A stretch of DNA of 64,000 nt from positions 1,054,001-1,118,000 of the forward strand of contig NC_063012.1 of NCBI RefSeq assembly GCF_020509005.1. Reading direction: 5' to 3'. Source of the stretch: Fulvia fulva. Its lineage: Eukaryota > Ascomycota > Dothideomycetes > Mycosphaerellales > Mycosphaerellaceae. The notes beneath the pieces are model-generated. The model was not told where the DNA came from, made no database searches, and worked only from the letters and a program-made list of their open reading frames with translations. The position numbers and the translations under genes are program-made. Of the stretch, positions 62,928 to 64,000 are shown piece by piece (the first letter of the stretch is position 1; each line of letters begins with the position of its first letter).

Positions 62928-64000
62928 GACTGCTCATATTCTGTCGATGGCTGTTGTGGTTGATGTGAGTAGTTGCGATCGCAATGCGCTGTGGTGGCGG
63001 TTCGTTCAATGGCTGGTCCTCGGTAATGCTGGGAAGGTACTGTAGTTGCTCGATTGATGATGATGATGATGGTGATGATGGTAGACCCTTTTGCTAGAGG
63101 TAAATGCCGAATTATGCGCTCTCGAGGCGTAGCTCCGGCGCAAGGATGGAGAGGAGTGAGATACGAAGTGGCCACGAAGAAGACACAAGAACTATACAAC
63201 GAGCGGACTAGCGAGGAAGTGACCAAGTCCAGTCGTTTGTGGCGCCGAAGTCAGGGAGCAATTGCGGCTCTGATCACCAGATCCAGATTCGGTGTCAGAT
63301 CACGCCTGCATTGGCAAGCAGCAGATGATGGTGAGGGTGCAGGAAGCAAGCTGCACGTCGTCGTAACATCGACTCCACTCCGCATGATGGACAAGAGTGG
63401 TGACTTCACAGCAGAGCACACTTTCAGGAACCAAGCCCACCTGCAATGCAAGCACTCCCGCACAACATCCTCGTCTGTCCATCTCCCTCCCGTTGCAAGC
63501 ATTCTCCCTGCTAGCAATCTCAGCTCCTTGCCTCCTCCCTTCACTATTCACAGTCGTTTCACAGCGCCGTATTGACACATCTCGAAACACATCGATGGTG
63601 ATCCGAGTCTATGCGATGTAACTCATCGCTGAAAGAGCTCAAGGCCCCGGCACCTCATACTTTCACAAGACTCGGTATGCAAGAGATCGAGAAGGAAGTA
63701 TGCAGTAACCCATGAACAATTCACATATTACGCTACCTGTCTACCTAACAAACAAACCATGTACTGGTATGAGAACATCGCTAGCAACCAACCACACTCA
63801 TAGGGTATCTTTTGTCGAAAAACATCGAGAGTCGAGGGTATTCGCGACCGCCTAGTCCTTTCGGCGAAAGGACCATCAGCGGTAAACATCAATGCAAGCA
63901 ACCTAAACAATGCAGCATGTGGTATCAATCTAACCAAATCGCACCGTTTCCGTAGTATTCCCCCCCCTTCCCCGTTCCCAATGCCGCCGGAAAAAACAGA
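62928..64000. other. Right-end region without a recognised gene
   Basis: About 1.07 kb upstream of the UBTD-like gene. It holds a GAT/GGT trinucleotide microsatellite (63055-63081) and a C8 tract near the end. ORFs here (63054-63575 plus, 62651-63226 minus) are shadows or low complexity. A gene may begin beyond the window. Confidence 0.4.

Noticed and set aside
63054..63575. ORF beginning with six Met codons
   Set aside because: The start is a GAT/ATG microsatellite and the rest lacks protein-like composition.

Overview
The window is a stretch of nuclear chromosome from a filamentous ascomycete (Pezizomycotina), most probably a dothideomycete. I infer this from the gene content (Sea4/Mio, Afi1, Efg1, Clu1, Gpi16, Pmc1-type calcium pump, a DUF2985 membrane protein, HET-type relics), from introns of mostly 47-75 bp with GTRNGT-like donors and CTRAY-like branch sites, and from dense genes on both strands. 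No tRNA, rRNA, CRISPR or prokaryotic operon was seen. The species cannot be named from sequence alone.

Layout. 1-12 kb: partial SEACAT subunit (Sea4/Mio, running off the left edge), a lipase-like DUF676 protein, rRNA-processing factor EFG1, the polarity DENN protein AFI1, an EF-hand protein and a class II sirtuin. 12-24 kb: a Cys-cluster protein, a DUF2985 membrane protein, CLU1 and a TPR/J-domain co-chaperone. 24-28 kb: an Ohr/OsmC peroxidase, then about 2.6 kb of hairpin-rich repetitive DNA, then a small secreted cysteine protein. 28-32 kb: lysyl-tRNA synthetase and LUC7. 32-34.2 kb: decayed allorecognition-type sequence (HET N-terminus, a C2H2 zinc-finger ORF, a broken ankyrin array). 34.7-44.4 kb: D-xylulokinase, a DUF3074 START-like protein, a small frame-disrupted gene, a PIN-like RNA-binding protein, an SDR and an acidic protein. 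45-51 kb: a multi-exon membrane protein that is not visible as one ORF, and a Pmc1-type Ca2+-ATPase with a possible calcineurin/Crz1 site upstream. 51.9-63 kb: small fungal proteins, GPI16, a 141-bp tandem repeat, a 1317-residue mucin-like secreted protein and a UBTD1/2-like ubiquitin-domain protein.

Most intact genes are housekeeping genes placed individually (translation: KRS1, CLU1; splicing: LUC7; ribosome biogenesis: EFG1; TORC1 signalling: SEA4; GPI anchoring: GPI16; calcium: PMC1), with no sign of a biosynthetic cluster. Accessory features are the two related MITE-like elements with 9-bp target duplications (4230-4529 and 14459-14694), the hairpin repeat array (25.0-26.6 kb), the HET/ankyrin relics and the secreted proteins. 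The most unusual signal is the hairpin array: invariant loop or flank sequences are kept while the stems change sequence but stay complementary. Gene models with introns were built by hand from frame continuity and splice consensus; exon coordinates are given in each entry.
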